NCBI RefSeq assembly: GCF_002723455.1
Contig: NZ_PDUS01000003.1
Location: forward strand, 35,983 to 99,982
DNA from: Pseudoalteromonas sp. 3D05
GTDB taxonomy: Bacteria > Pseudomonadota > Gammaproteobacteria > Enterobacterales > Alteromonadaceae
Length of the DNA: 64,000 nucleotides
Direction of reading: 5' to 3'
The position numbers and the translations under genes are program-made. Every line of letters begins with the position of its first letter. Positions within the stretch are counted from its first letter, which is position 1. This document shows positions 46,780 through 56,074 of the stretch, one piece after another. The notes under the pieces are model-generated. The model saw nothing but the letters and a program-made list of their open reading frames with translations. It ran no database searches and was not told the DNA's origin.

Positions 46780-48147
46780 ATGGTAGTAGGTTTTGATTAT
46801 GGTAGTTCTAATTGTGCAATGGGTGTTATAGGTGCAAACAACCTTGTTGAACTTGTACCATTGGAGCAAGGTAAGCATTACTTGCCATCGACCCTTTATA
46901 CTCACCATAGCGCATTGGTCGTTGATTTTGTTGCCAAGAACCTAACAGGCACCCCATTCGAGCACGATTATAAAAGCCAGCGCCAAGCCTTACTTAATAC
47001 ATTGCCACGCATAAAGTCTGACCTTGATTTAGCGGATGATGAACAAAGTATATTTATTGGCCGAGAAGCGATTAGCGAGTATGTGCAATTTCCTGAAGAA
47101 GGCTATTTTGTTAAATCACCGAAATCATTTTTTGGTGCAACTGGTTTAAAACAAGGCCAAATTAACTTTTTTGAAGACATTGCTACGGCAATGATCTTAA
47201 AAATAAAACAACGAGCAGAGTTGTCACTCAAGCAGTCATTAACTCACACAGTGATTGGCCGTCCTGTTAACTTTCAAGCGGTGGGCGGTGAAGAGTCGAA
47301 TCAGCAAGCAATCGGTATTTTAGAGCGTGCTGCAAAACGTGCGGGCTTCAAAGACGTTGCCTTTTTATATGAGCCTTTAGCCGCAGGAATTGATTACGAA
47401 AGTAATTTAATTCAAAACCAAAAAGTACTCGTAGTTGATATTGGTGGTGGTACGAGTGATTGTTCATTTGTGCAAATGGGCCCGGACTTTCGCGGTAACA
47501 GCGAGCGAGATCATGACTTTTTAGCTCACAGCGGTAAACGTATCGGTGGAAACGACCTAGATATTGCGCTGAGCTATCATGGCTTAATGCCTTTACTCGG
47601 TTTAGGTAGTACGTTTAAATCTGGCTTACCATTGCCCAATCAACCTTTTTGGCAGGCATGTAAAATTAACGATGTAAATTTACAAAGCCAATTTTACGCA
47701 CAAGCGCATACTCGTGAGCTCATTACTGCACTTCGTGATGCAAATGAACCAGCGCTTTTCCAACGTTTAATTAATTTACAACAAAATAAGCAGGGGCACC
47801 AGCTAGTGCAACAAGGGGAAGCCGCTAAAATAGCCTTATCTTCTGAACAAAGTTACAACTGTAATTTAGACTTTCTAGCGACGGATTTAGCTAAAACATT
47901 GGATTTAAGAGATCTCGCGTTAGCCGTTGAAGACTCTATAAGTCAAATAGTGACGCTGGCTAAAGAAGCAATTAAAGAGGCTGGCGTTGTACCAGACGTT
48001 ATTTATTTAACCGGGGGCAGTGCACAGTCGCCATTAATAAAAGCGGCACTCAAACAGCACTTGGGCGATATTAATATGGTGAACGGCGACCACTTTGGTA
48101 GTGTTACCGCCGGTTTAACCAAGTGGGCAAATATGCTTTATAAGTAG
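46780..48147 (+). CDS. yegD: Hsp70-family chaperone, YegD-like
   Basis: This 455-aa actin-fold ATPase starts MVVGFDYGSSNCAMGVI (phosphate-1 loop). It has the phosphate-2 loop VLVVDIGGGTSDCSFV and adenosine motif YLTGGSAQSPLIKAAL, and contains the nucleotide-binding domain but no classical peptide-binding domain, as in YegD. The client is unknown. Its stop codon is part of the shared hairpin with mgsA, which converges on it. Confidence 0.9.
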   Translation: MVVGFDYGSSNCAMGVIGANNLVELVPLEQGKHYLPSTLYTHHSALVVDFVAKNLTGTPFEHDYKSQRQALLNTLPRIKSDLDLADDEQSIFIGREAISEYVQFPEEGYFVKSPKSFFGATGLKQGQINFFEDIATAMILKIKQRAELSLKQSLTHTVIGRPVNFQAVGGEESNQQAIGILERAAKRAGFKDVAFLYEPLAAGIDYESNLIQNQKVLVVDIGGGTSDCSFVQMGPDFRGNSERDHDFLAHSGKRIGGNDLDIALSYHGLMPLLGLGSTFKSGLPLPNQPFWQACKINDVNLQSQFYAQAHTRELITALRDANEPALFQRLINLQQNKQGHQLVQQGEAAKIALSSEQSYNCNLDFLATDLAKTLDLRDLALAVEDSISQIVTLAKEAIKEAGVVPDVIYLTGGSAQSPLIKAALKQHLGDINMVNGDHFGSVTAGLTKWANMLYK

Positions 48148-48165
48148 TCGGTGCCTACTTATAAA
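48137..48165. terminator. Shared terminator between yegD and mgsA
   Basis: TTTATAAGTAG (48137-48147) pairs with CTACTTATAAA (48155-48165), a perfect 11-bp stem. It overlaps the coding ends of both convergent genes. The T-runs are short, so strength is uncertain. Confidence 0.6.
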
Positions 48166-48623
48166 TCTACTTGCCGAGTAGCGAGGTATTTTTCGTAATC
48201 CGGCAAGGTGCGCTCAAGCTCACTGTTCATTAATGTTGAGCTTAATAGCATATCCGCACTGACTTCATTACAGGCTACAGGAATATTCCATACCGCAGCC
48301 AATCTTAGCAATGCTTTTACATCAGGATCATGGGGCTGCGATGCAAGTGGATCCCAAAAGAAGATAAGCATATGCACTTCGTGCTCAGCAATCTTTGCTC
48401 CAAGCTGTTGGTCGCCCCCCATAGGGCCGCTTAATAGTTTTACAACGTTTAACCCGGTGGTTCGTTCGATTAAATGTCCTGTGGTGCCTGTACCATACAA
48501 TGTATGTTGGCTAAGGCTAGCATGGTGTTTTTTACACCAAGCTTGAAGAGCTGCTTTTTTACCATCATGAGCAACCAAAGCGATATTTTTATGCGCTGGG
48601 AGTGACTGTAATTTTTGTTCCAT
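48159..48623 (-). CDS. mgsA: Methylglyoxal synthase
   Basis: This 154-aa cytoplasmic enzyme converts dihydroxyacetone phosphate to methylglyoxal, relieving sugar-phosphate stress. It has the family motifs ALVAHDGKK, YGTGTTG, SGPMGGDQQLGA with the catalytic Asp, and FFWDPLASQPHDPDVKALLR. The length equals E. coli MgsA. It is 17 bp downstream of the LysE-type gene, probably one transcript. The DJ-1/PfpI protein at 28631-29314 might remove its product. Confidence 0.95.
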   Translation of the reverse strand: MEQKLQSLPAHKNIALVAHDGKKAALQAWCKKHHASLSQHTLYGTGTTGHLIERTTGLNVVKLLSGPMGGDQQLGAKIAEHEVHMLIFFWDPLASQPHDPDVKALLRLAAVWNIPVACNEVSADMLLSSTLMNSELERTLPDYEKYLATRQVDL

Positions 48624-48640
48624 ATTGACTCTTATTGTTA

Positions 48641-49276
48641 TTACATTAGTAAATTAATGGCCAGTGCGATAAATACTACACCTGTTATGCGGTCAATCCA
48701 AACCTGGCTTTGTGGATGTGCTCTAAAATAGTGTGCAATTTTATCGCCGAAGTAAATATATGTGCAGTCGATAGGAAAAGCAAAAATAGGGTAGAGTAAA
48801 CCAAAAAATGCCAGTTGAAACGTGGTTGAGCTTGATAGGGAGGGATCAACAAACTGCGGTATAAAAGCAATAAAAAACAGCGCCACTTTTGGGTTAAGCA
48901 CTTCTGTCATCATCGCTTGAAACATAACGTTGGATTTCTTTTTGGTCGTGATATGAGGCTTCTCGTCACTATTGCATTGTGGCTCCTTAAACGTGCTTTT
49001 AAGCATACTAGCACCCAAATAGCAAAGATAGGCAGCGCCTGCATACTGCACCGTCGCATAAGCGGTCTCAGAGGCTTTTAAGATAGCCGTTAAACCAACT
49101 ACGGCAAATAAAGTGTGTACTACGCCGCCAAGGGCAAAACCAAATGCACTTTGTAAACCCGCCGCGCGGCCATTAGCAAATGTTTGCGCCATAAGAAATG
49201 CGTTAGAGGGGCCAGGAGCAACAGCAATTAAAAAACTGGCTGCGAGGAAAGATAATAAAAATTCAACGTTTATCAT
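48641..49276 (-). CDS. LysE/RhtB-family amino acid exporter
   Basis: This 211-aa inner-membrane protein with six helices has the diagnostic start FLAASFLIAVAPGPSNAFLMAQT and AFGFALGGVVHTLFAVVGL. It exports amino acids such as homoserine, threonine or lysine; the substrate is not assigned. ATG 49276 (MINVEFLLSF) is used because the frame to 49297 begins with TTG. It is followed by mgsA after 17 bp. Confidence 0.88.
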   Translation of the reverse strand: MINVEFLLSFLAASFLIAVAPGPSNAFLMAQTFANGRAAGLQSAFGFALGGVVHTLFAVVGLTAILKASETAYATVQYAGAAYLCYLGASMLKSTFKEPQCNSDEKPHITTKKKSNVMFQAMMTEVLNPKVALFFIAFIPQFVDPSLSSSTTFQLAFFGLLYPIFAFPIDCTYIYFGDKIAHYFRAHPQSQVWIDRITGVVFIALAINLLM

Positions 49277-49331
49277 TGTTAAGGCATGTGATTTCAATGG
49301 GCATCATATTAACAAAATTTGTTAAAAAGAA

Positions 49332-49351
49332 AAGCGAGCCTTGGCTCGCTT
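49332..49351 (-). terminator. Rho-independent terminator after the MFS gene
   Basis: AAGCGAGC-CTTG-GCTCGCTT stem 31 bp past the minus-strand stop, followed on that strand by TTCTTTTT. Confidence 0.85.
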
Positions 49352-49381
49352 GTTGGGTGTGCTTACTTAAATAACGCATTG

Positions 49382-50551
49382 TTAATACTTATTTTTGAAA
49401 AGCAAATAGCAAAACGGGGTCAGCAATAAAAAGTGAACACTAATTAATTGTGGAGTCGATAAATTAAGATATTGCGTCAAAAATACGAGCAAACTTGCAC
49501 CGCTCATTTGCATAAGTCCAATTAAAGCAGACGCAGTTCCCGCTTGTTTTGGGAATATGCTGAGCGCACCTCCAGCCGCAGAGCCTAACGTTAAAGCAAA
49601 GCCAAATGCCGCAATAAACATAGGTGTCATTAATGCCAAAGGCGTTTTTAGATTACCCAACAGTATCATCAAAAAGCCAGAGCCTATGAGTATCAATAAA
49701 CCACACTTTAACGCTTTAGTTGCATTTTTCTTTATAAATACAGGCATGGTGAAGCTTGCTAAAATACTCAGTACAGCATTGATTGTGAACCAAAAAGTGA
49801 AATCAGCAACACTTCCGCCAAGCTCTGTAATAAGCCAGCCTGGTGCCAGCGTTACAAATACCAAAATTGCAGACATGGCTACCATGCAAATTAAGCTATT
49901 AAAAAGAAAAATAGGGGTTGTTATAATTGGAATAAAGCGCCTTAAGTCGAGGATATGGCCATCGTAAACACTATCAGCAGGGCGGGTTTCCTTAAACATA
50001 AGTAAGGTAACAATGAGACCTAGAAACGCAAAGCCAGCTAAAAATAGAAAATTCATGCGCCAGCCAAACTGAACTGTAAGCCAAGCACCCAAAATAGGTG
50101 CTAATGCTGGGATAAAACACACAATACCATTTAAATAAGTGATCATTTGGCCGCTTCGCTCGCTGCCAAACCTATCTCTGACAATTGCAAAGGCCACTAC
50201 AAAAGTTGCACATGCTCCAAACCCTTGTACGGCACGTGCTACTAACATGGCATTGAAGTTTGGGGCAAAGTAAGCGCCTAAAGAAGCTATGCCATAAAGG
50301 CTTACGCCAACGAGCGCAACTGGTTTACGGCCAAATTTATCTGCTAGTGGGCCAGCGATTAACTGCCCAAGTCCTACCGTTAGCATGAAAATAGCCACGG
50401 TTTGCTGAACTTGTTTTTCACCAACTTGAAATTGTTTTGCAATTGTTGGAAATGCGGGTAGATAAATATCAATTGCCAAAGGGCAAAAAATCACAAGAAG
50501 CGCAAGGATCAATAGCAAGTTAATAGTATGTTTGGACTGGGGTGGGTACAT
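49382..50551 (-). CDS. Bcr/CflA-family drug or metabolite exporter (MFS)
   Basis: This 389-aa inner-membrane protein with 12 helices has the Bcr/CflA start PLAIDIYLPAFPTIAKQF and the MFS motif A GPLADKFGRKPVALVG between helices 2 and 3. It exports drugs or dipeptides by proton antiport in homologues. GGAG precedes ATG 50551. A diverged family 1 repeat lies upstream, between it and the DUF4442 gene. Confidence 0.9.
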   Translation of the reverse strand: MYPPQSKHTINLLLILALLVIFCPLAIDIYLPAFPTIAKQFQVGEKQVQQTVAIFMLTVGLGQLIAGPLADKFGRKPVALVGVSLYGIASLGAYFAPNFNAMLVARAVQGFGACATFVVAFAIVRDRFGSERSGQMITYLNGIVCFIPALAPILGAWLTVQFGWRMNFLFLAGFAFLGLIVTLLMFKETRPADSVYDGHILDLRRFIPIITTPIFLFNSLICMVAMSAILVFVTLAPGWLITELGGSVADFTFWFTINAVLSILASFTMPVFIKKNATKALKCGLLILIGSGFLMILLGNLKTPLALMTPMFIAAFGFALTLGSAAGGALSIFPKQAGTASALIGLMQMSGASLLVFLTQYLNLSTPQLISVHFLLLTPFCYLLFKNKY

Positions 50552-50647
50552 TCGAACTCCTTTAAAACAATATTTTAAGTGCCTTGTAGGTAAATTGAAA
50601 GCACTCTATTTATTAAAAGAAGAAAATATCTAAAGTCATCATTGTAT

Positions 50648-50959
50648 TAGGGTCTGTTTATCATTTCGGATTATAATGTGTTCAGCTATGGGCGGTTTAA
50701 TCGCGGCGCGAGGTTTGTAACCTAGTGAGCTAAGTCAAAACCGAGCGAAGCTTACGCGTTCTGATCACGCCCTTTACCACTATTCATGTAGGCAACAAAG
50801 AGTAAATTGCCCCTAGGCAGAACCCAAAGGGTTGCGCCTGTTTGGCATTGATGCTGCGTTATCGCCTATTTACGAGGAATAATCACGCCACATAGGCGCT
50901 GCCTACCAACTACTAAACAGACTGCTGCAAACTTAACCTTGAAAGGTAAACAGCCCCTA
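50648..50959 (-). mobile_element. 312-bp MITE-like element, family 1, copy C (diverged)
   Basis: The ends TAGGGTCTGTTTATCATTTC (50648 on) and GAAAGGTAAACAGCCCCTA (to 50959) are imperfect TIRs. Internally it matches copy A in reverse orientation (for example GCGTTATCGCCTATTTA and GGTTTGTAACCTAG), with the same order of modules but many substitutions and a changed TIR sequence. It is therefore an older or different subfamily. No gene lies between 50552 and 51043. Confidence 0.8.
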
Positions 50960-51055
50960 ACAGTTTGCTTAACAGAATATGATGTTTTTTAGCTTTTTAT
51001 AACTGGTCTGATGTGTTAGCTTTGTGATTATTAAAGCATTCACATGAGAAAAATA

Positions 51056-51529
51056 ATGAGTGAACAATCTGCAGTTTTAAAAACATGGTTAAGATTAAAG
51101 AATATGCCGTTTGGTAATTGGTTATTTACTAAGGCTGTATGTTTTAAAGCCCCTTATTTTGGTTCAATGAAACCCTATATTTTGGATTTGAAAGAGGGCT
51201 ATTGTAGTGCAGTAGTAAAAAATAGGCGCAGCGTACATAATCATATCGGTACTATTCATGCGATTGCGCAATGTAATTTAGCTGAGTTATGCGCTGGCGT
51301 TATGGTTGATGCAACCGTCCCATACAAAACCCATCGCTGGATCCCTAAAGGGATGACTGTGAGTTACTTAGCTAAAGTAGATACTGACGTGACAGCTATT
51401 GCAGAAATTCAAATGCCAAGGCAATGGTTAGATAAAGAAGATTTAGTGGTACCGGTAAGGCTTTATAACACCCGTAACGAGCTAGTTTTTAGCGCAGATA
51501 TAACAATGTACATTACAAAAAAGAAATAG
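51056..51529 (+). CDS. DUF4442 hotdog-fold protein
   Basis: This 157-aa protein has a hotdog-fold thioesterase pattern: residues around NRRSVHNHIGTIHAIAQCNLAELCAGVMV correspond to the long central helix, and GMTVSYLAKVDTDVTAIAEI to the strands. DUF4442 members are thought to hydrolyse or bind acyl-CoA; activity is unproven. ATG 51044 is an alternative start four codons upstream. Its stop codon abuts the stop codon of the convergent bactofilin gene with no base between. Confidence 0.82.
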   Translation: MSEQSAVLKTWLRLKNMPFGNWLFTKAVCFKAPYFGSMKPYILDLKEGYCSAVVKNRRSVHNHIGTIHAIAQCNLAELCAGVMVDATVPYKTHRWIPKGMTVSYLAKVDTDVTAIAEIQMPRQWLDKEDLVVPVRLYNTRNELVFSADITMYITKKK

Positions 51530-52021
51530 TTACTTTGTTTTCTCGGCAGATTGTTTATTGAAAAATGACAAGTCACTATCACCTGTATCTAACACGGAAG
51601 TAAGATCAGGTTTATCATTTTCGGTGCTCTTTAGCTCGACGGTTTCTGCTTCATGGCGTTGTTTTAAGTTTCCTTCAATCGTTGCGCCAGCTTCGATACT
51701 GAGGGTATCTTGGTATATATCGCCATGTAATTCTGCGGTTTGTTCAATAATAACTTTACCCGCATTGAGTGAACCGATGATCTTTCCTTTTACAACAACG
51801 CTATCAGCAACCACGCTACCTTCAACAACACCAGTAATACCAATCACTAACAGGCTAACACGTACATCACCATCAATTCGGCCATCGAGCTGAACTTCAC
51901 CTTGGCTGGTTAAACTACCAGTGAGGCGCATATCTTCAGAAATAATAGAAGGTGTGTTGTTGGTTCTTTTTAATTGGTTACCAGTTAAACCAGTATTAGT
52001 TTGCTTTTTTTTACCGAACAC
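51530..52021 (-). CDS. Bactofilin (polymer-forming cytoskeletal protein)
   Basis: This 163-aa protein has a central bactofilin beta-helix (about residues 30-125, with repeats like GEVQLDGRIDGDVRVSLLVIGITGVVEGSVVADSVVVKGKIIG) and an acidic tail. Bactofilins self-assemble into filaments that place cell-wall enzymes. The start is GTG 52021 (reading MFGKKKQTN) with AAGG upstream, overlapping the M23 peptidase gene by 11 bp; the longer ATG start at 52081 is unlikely. The pair M23 peptidase-bactofilin is a known functional unit in cell-shape control. Confidence 0.88.
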   Translation of the reverse strand: MFGKKKQTNTGLTGNQLKRTNNTPSIISEDMRLTGSLTSQGEVQLDGRIDGDVRVSLLVIGITGVVEGSVVADSVVVKGKIIGSLNAGKVIIEQTAELHGDIYQDTLSIEAGATIEGNLKQRHEAETVELKSTENDKPDLTSVLDTGDSDLSFFNKQSAEKTK

Positions 52022-53159
52022 GTGCGAGCGCCTTAGTAATTTTAACAGGGTTAACATGCTTGTCATTGAGTAACACTTCATAATGCAAGTGCGTACTAGT
52101 ACTTCGGCCAGTGCTACCCATCAAGCCAATTACGTCATTTTTAGTGACCGTTTGGCCTTTTTTAACTTTAATTTTATTAAGGTGGCCAAACCGAGTTACA
52201 AATCCATTCTTATGTTTTAATTCAATAAAATTACCATAACCGCCATTACGGCCAGCACGTAGGACTGTACCATCAGCAGGTGCGAAAATTTCGGTTTTAT
52301 GCCAACCAGCTAAATCAACGCCTTTATGAAATGCTCTGCGACCATTCATAGGATCTTTACGTAAACCGTAGCTGCTTGAAATATAATAATCTGCGGCAGG
52401 GAGAGATTGCGGTAACTCATTAAGTAAGCTTTCAAGGCTATTTAGCAGTAATAATTTATCAGCGATGGCTAAAAATTCACTCGGAATTTTTGATTCATCA
52501 AATACATTGAGTGGGCCACCCTGTGCGGTGTCATTCGAATTGATGAGTAGTCGACTTGAAATGGCATCATCAATTCCCGCCACTTTTAGTGTTGCTAAAA
52601 TACGTTGTTGGCGGTTTTCTATGTGTGCTTCAAGTGCGGTAAAATTGTTTTGATAGTGCTCACTTAAAAGAGCGAATCGTTGCTCTGCTGAGTAGTTGTT
52701 TAGGTGCGCCGTATTTTTACCACTAACCGGTTCATCAACAAGAGGCTCATGAAAATCACCTTGTTTTTTCTCTTCAATTTGAACTGCATCAGTCTCGCCT
52801 ACTTTGCTAATAGACTCAGGTAACGATTCAATCATGCTTTGCAGTAAAGCATGCTTTTGCTCAAGTGCAGCTAATTGCTCTAATTGTTTTTCATGTAGTG
52901 CTTGTTGAGTTTGCTGTTGTTGTTGCCATTGTTGCTGTTTTGTTATTTGGCTTTTTTCAATGTCTGAAATTTTATTCGTTTGAGAGTAAACATGAGCGGT
53001 TGTTGTTACCAGCCACACTGTGGCTGCTAAAATAGCTAAAACAATTGAAAGTTGAAGCCAAGGCGCTAAAACCACATGTTTAACCTCGCCATTTTGACGG
53101 ATCAATAGCTGTCGGGTAGGAAATAATTTGTGGTAAAAAGACTTAATAAATACTGACAT
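52011..53159 (-). CDS. M23-family peptidoglycan endopeptidase
   Basis: This 382-aa protein has an N-terminal membrane anchor (about residues 30-50) and a Gln-rich coiled coil (about 60-110). A C-terminal LytM domain (about 255-375) has zinc ligands in FHKGVDLAG and THLHYEV. It should cut peptide cross-links in the periplasm. Overlap with the bactofilin gene by 11 bp implies translational coupling and joint action on cell shape. The LytM site looks complete, so an active enzyme is expected. Confidence 0.9.
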   Translation of the reverse strand: MSVFIKSFYHKLFPTRQLLIRQNGEVKHVVLAPWLQLSIVLAILAATVWLVTTTAHVYSQTNKISDIEKSQITKQQQWQQQQQTQQALHEKQLEQLAALEQKHALLQSMIESLPESISKVGETDAVQIEEKKQGDFHEPLVDEPVSGKNTAHLNNYSAEQRFALLSEHYQNNFTALEAHIENRQQRILATLKVAGIDDAISSRLLINSNDTAQGGPLNVFDESKIPSEFLAIADKLLLLNSLESLLNELPQSLPAADYYISSSYGLRKDPMNGRRAFHKGVDLAGWHKTEIFAPADGTVLRAGRNGGYGNFIELKHKNGFVTRFGHLNKIKVKKGQTVTKNDVIGLMGSTGRSTSTHLHYEVLLNDKHVNPVKITKALARVR

Positions 53160-53252
53160 GGCTCATAAATACTGGCTATTAACTGGTCCACGATAGCAAT
53201 TTGAGATAAAAAAGCCAGAAAAAAATTGTAATTCTTACTCATTTATATGTAA

Positions 53253-53274
53253 AAAGCGCCCAGTTGGGCGCTTT
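53253..53274. terminator. Terminator after fahA
   Basis: AAAGCGCCCA / TGGGCGCTTT 10-bp stem, short loop, 39 bp beyond the fahA stop on the minus strand, with an A-tract on its left. Confidence 0.8.
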
Positions 53275-53312
53275 AATTTGTTAACTTTTTATTAAAAATA
53301 TTGGTTAATTAA

Positions 53313-54626
53313 TCACTTAGCTGGCAGGATAGTGCCTTCAACTGAGCCAAAACCAATTCGTGCAAAACCTTCTTTTTCACACCAACCACGCATGATTACA
53401 TTATCGCCATCTTCTAAGAAGCTACGTTGCTCACCGTTACTCAGGGTAATTTTTTCTTTACCACCGCGCGATAACTCAAGTAATGAACCGGCTTCTTCAT
53501 GTGTTGGGCCTGATTGTGTACCAGAACCAAGCATATCACCTGGCATAAAGTTACAGCCATTTACAGTGTGGTGAGTAACCATTTGCGCTACTGTCCAGTA
53601 TGAATGTTTGAAGCTAGATTTAGATACTTGCTCTGGTGTGTGTTTTTCATCACGCATTTTTTGCGTTTCGATTTGTACATCCATCTGAATATCAAATGCG
53701 CCTAGTTCACGGTTTTGTGAAGACTCAAGGTAATCCATTGGTTGTGGATCATTCTCATCGCGTGTCCATGATGTTCTGTATGGAGCAAGCGCTTCAGTAG
53801 TGACGATCCAAGGCGAAACGGTAGAGGCAAAGTTTTTCGCAAGGAAAGGCCCTAGTGGTTGATATTCCCACGCTTGTAAATCACGTGCAGACCAATCATT
53901 GAAAACACAGAAACCAAATACGTGGTTTTCAGCATTTTCGATAGCAATCGCATCGCCAAGTTCATTGCCTTTACCTAGGTAGATACCTAGCTCTAATTCA
54001 TAATCCAAGCGTTTACACGGACCAAATGATGGCACTTCTGCATCTGGTGCTTTAGTTTGGCCATTAGGACGATGGAAAGTTTGTCCTGATACATCGATTG
54101 ATGATGAGCGACCATGGTAACCAATTGGTACCCATTTGTAGTTTGGCAGTAATGGGTTATCTGGGCGGAATAAGCTACCCACGGCTGTAGCGTGGTAAAT
54201 TGACGTATAAAAGTCAGTGTAATCGCCAATACGACACGGTAATGCGAATTCGATATCTGCTTGGGCAATTAACGCTTCAGATAATAAAGCTTGCTCCGAT
54301 GCACCTTCGCGAAGTGCTTTTGAAAGCGCTAAACGTAGTGCTGACCAATATTGTTGGCCCAAGCCCATAAACTCATTGAGTGTCGGTTGGCTTGCCGCTG
54401 CAACAGCAGTTTGCGCATCACCTGAAAAAATAGCTAATTCGTTTACTTTTGCAAGGTCTATAACTTGATCGCCAATAGCAACAGCACCACGGAAAGCTTC
54501 GTCAGCGTTCTTACGACGTACTTCTGCAAATGGTAAGTTTTGAATAGGGAAGTCACAGTTTGCAACATTCGCTGAGGCTACCCAGCTAGTTAAATTTATA
54601 TCATGGGTTTCGTTAATTAAACTCAT
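53313..54626 (-). CDS. fahA: Fumarylacetoacetase
   Basis: This 437-aa enzyme catalyses the last step of tyrosine breakdown, fumarylacetoacetate to fumarate and acetoacetate. An N-terminal SH3-like domain precedes the FAH domain. Metal and catalytic residues are seen in DYTDFYTSIYHATAVG, YELELGIYLGKGN, GFCVFNDWSARDLQAWEY and LGSGTQSGPTHEEAGSLLELSRGG. The length is normal for the eukaryote-like class. AAGGAAA precedes ATG 54626. It lies 152 bp after hpd, but a terminator between them suggests separate transcripts. Confidence 0.95.
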   Translation of the reverse strand: MSLINETHDINLTSWVASANVANCDFPIQNLPFAEVRRKNADEAFRGAVAIGDQVIDLAKVNELAIFSGDAQTAVAAASQPTLNEFMGLGQQYWSALRLALSKALREGASEQALLSEALIAQADIEFALPCRIGDYTDFYTSIYHATAVGSLFRPDNPLLPNYKWVPIGYHGRSSSIDVSGQTFHRPNGQTKAPDAEVPSFGPCKRLDYELELGIYLGKGNELGDAIAIENAENHVFGFCVFNDWSARDLQAWEYQPLGPFLAKNFASTVSPWIVTTEALAPYRTSWTRDENDPQPMDYLESSQNRELGAFDIQMDVQIETQKMRDEKHTPEQVSKSSFKHSYWTVAQMVTHHTVNGCNFMPGDMLGSGTQSGPTHEEAGSLLELSRGGKEKITLSNGEQRSFLEDGDNVIMRGWCEKEGFARIGFGSVEGTILPAK

Positions 54627-54734
54627 TACATTTCCTTTGGTTTAGTCAGTCGCGCTTTACAGTGGATATGGTGATGATTAGCGCGATTTAAACAGTGAAA
54701 ATCAGATTGTGATTTATAAAATAGATTAAACGAC

Positions 54735-54760
54735 AAAAAGCAGCGAGTTCGCTGCTTTTT
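54735..54760 (-). terminator. Rho-independent terminator after hpd
   Basis: AAAAAGCAGCGA / TCGCTGCTTTTT 12-bp stem around GT, 18 bp past the hpd stop, with T-run on the minus strand. Confidence 0.88.
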
Positions 54761-54778
54761 AATTTTATAGTCTAAAGC

Positions 54779-55825
54779 TTAAAGAACGCCGCGACGCTCT
54801 TGATCACGCTCAATCGATTCAAACAGTGCTTGGAAGTTACCTTCACCAAAACCACCGTCATCCACACGTTGGATCATCTCAATAAAGATTGGACCAAATA
54901 AGTTTTTAGAGAAAATCTGTAGTAAGTAACAGTCTTCACTTTGGCTATCTACTAAAATTTGATGCTCACGGATTTTTTCTTTGTCTTCTTTAACCCACGG
55001 TACACGGTCAAAAATTGTCTCGTAGTACTCAGGGATAATATCAAGAGTTGCAATCGTTGATTTATCTAGCTTATCAAGTGAGCTTACAAGGTCATCAGTC
55101 AAAAATGCTAAATGTTGTACACCTGGGCCATTGTATTCACCTAGGTATTCATCAATTTGGTTATTATCGTTGCCTTTACCTTCATTGATTGGAATTGAGA
55201 AGGTGCCACATGGTGATTTAAGTGCATAAGATAATAGTGCTGTTTTCTGGCCTTTAATATCAAAATAACGTACTTCAGTGAAACCAAATACATCTTTATA
55301 AAAATTAGCCCATGTTTCCATAGTGCCTTTATAAACGTTATTGGTTAAATGATCGATACGTAGGAAGCCTTTATCAGCAACCACATTTTGCTCAGCTAAA
55401 TCTTCAAAGTCGTTATCGTAGATAGAGCCGTCTTTACCAAATTGTTCGATGAAGTAAATTAGGCTATCACCGATACCGTAGATTGCTGGGTATGGTAAGT
55501 CTTTATGTGTTGAGTCTGTTGCTGGTTTTGCACCACGCGCTACGGCAGTTTCGAATGCATGTTGAGCATTCTCAACGCGCCAGCCCATTGAACAAATTGC
55601 AGGGCCATGGCTTTTTGCAAATTCTGCTGAAAAACCACCACGTTCATTATTTAATAAAAAGTGGATATCGTTTTGGTTGTAGTAAACGATGTCTTTACCT
55701 TTAAATGTTTTTAACTTAGAAAAACCAAAATCGGTAAATACTTTATCCATGTAGTCAGCATCTGGTGTTGCGTATTCTGTAAACTCGATACCAACTAAAC
55801 CTAAAGGGTTCTTTTCATCACTCAT
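54779..55825 (-). CDS. hpd: 4-hydroxyphenylpyruvate dioxygenase
   Basis: This 348-aa non-heme iron enzyme makes homogentisate from 4-hydroxyphenylpyruvate in tyrosine catabolism. The iron ligands are the His in LRIDHLTNNVYKG, the His in GVQHLAFLTDD and the Glu in PIFIEMIQR, all present. ATG 55825 (MSDEKNPLG) has GGGAG upstream, and the longer frame to 55849 is not family-like. The next pathway genes, hmgA and maiA, are not found beside it. About 300 bp upstream (55826-56124) hold no gene and no TyrR-box match I could see. Confidence 0.95.
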   Translation of the reverse strand: MSDEKNPLGLVGIEFTEYATPDADYMDKVFTDFGFSKLKTFKGKDIVYYNQNDIHFLLNNERGGFSAEFAKSHGPAICSMGWRVENAQHAFETAVARGAKPATDSTHKDLPYPAIYGIGDSLIYFIEQFGKDGSIYDNDFEDLAEQNVVADKGFLRIDHLTNNVYKGTMETWANFYKDVFGFTEVRYFDIKGQKTALLSYALKSPCGTFSIPINEGKGNDNNQIDEYLGEYNGPGVQHLAFLTDDLVSSLDKLDKSTIATLDIIPEYYETIFDRVPWVKEDKEKIREHQILVDSQSEDCYLLQIFSKNLFGPIFIEMIQRVDDGGFGEGNFQALFESIERDQERRGVL

Positions 55826-56074
55826 TTTAATTCTCCCGCAATTAAGCACTGCGTTTAGTGTTGTTTAATGAGTGGGATGATTAACCATAAATGTGATTAG
55901 GGGAAGAGGTTGCATTTATTTAGCCCAGAGCCAAATTGTAAATTAAATGGGACGGAATTTTTAATACCTAATAGCTTCCTACTTGCCTAGCTCATGTTAT
56001 CAGCGTGCGTTTTATGGCGACATGTTCTTTTTATATGTAAGCGTTTAATTTTTAATGCTTTATAAGTGCTGTTA

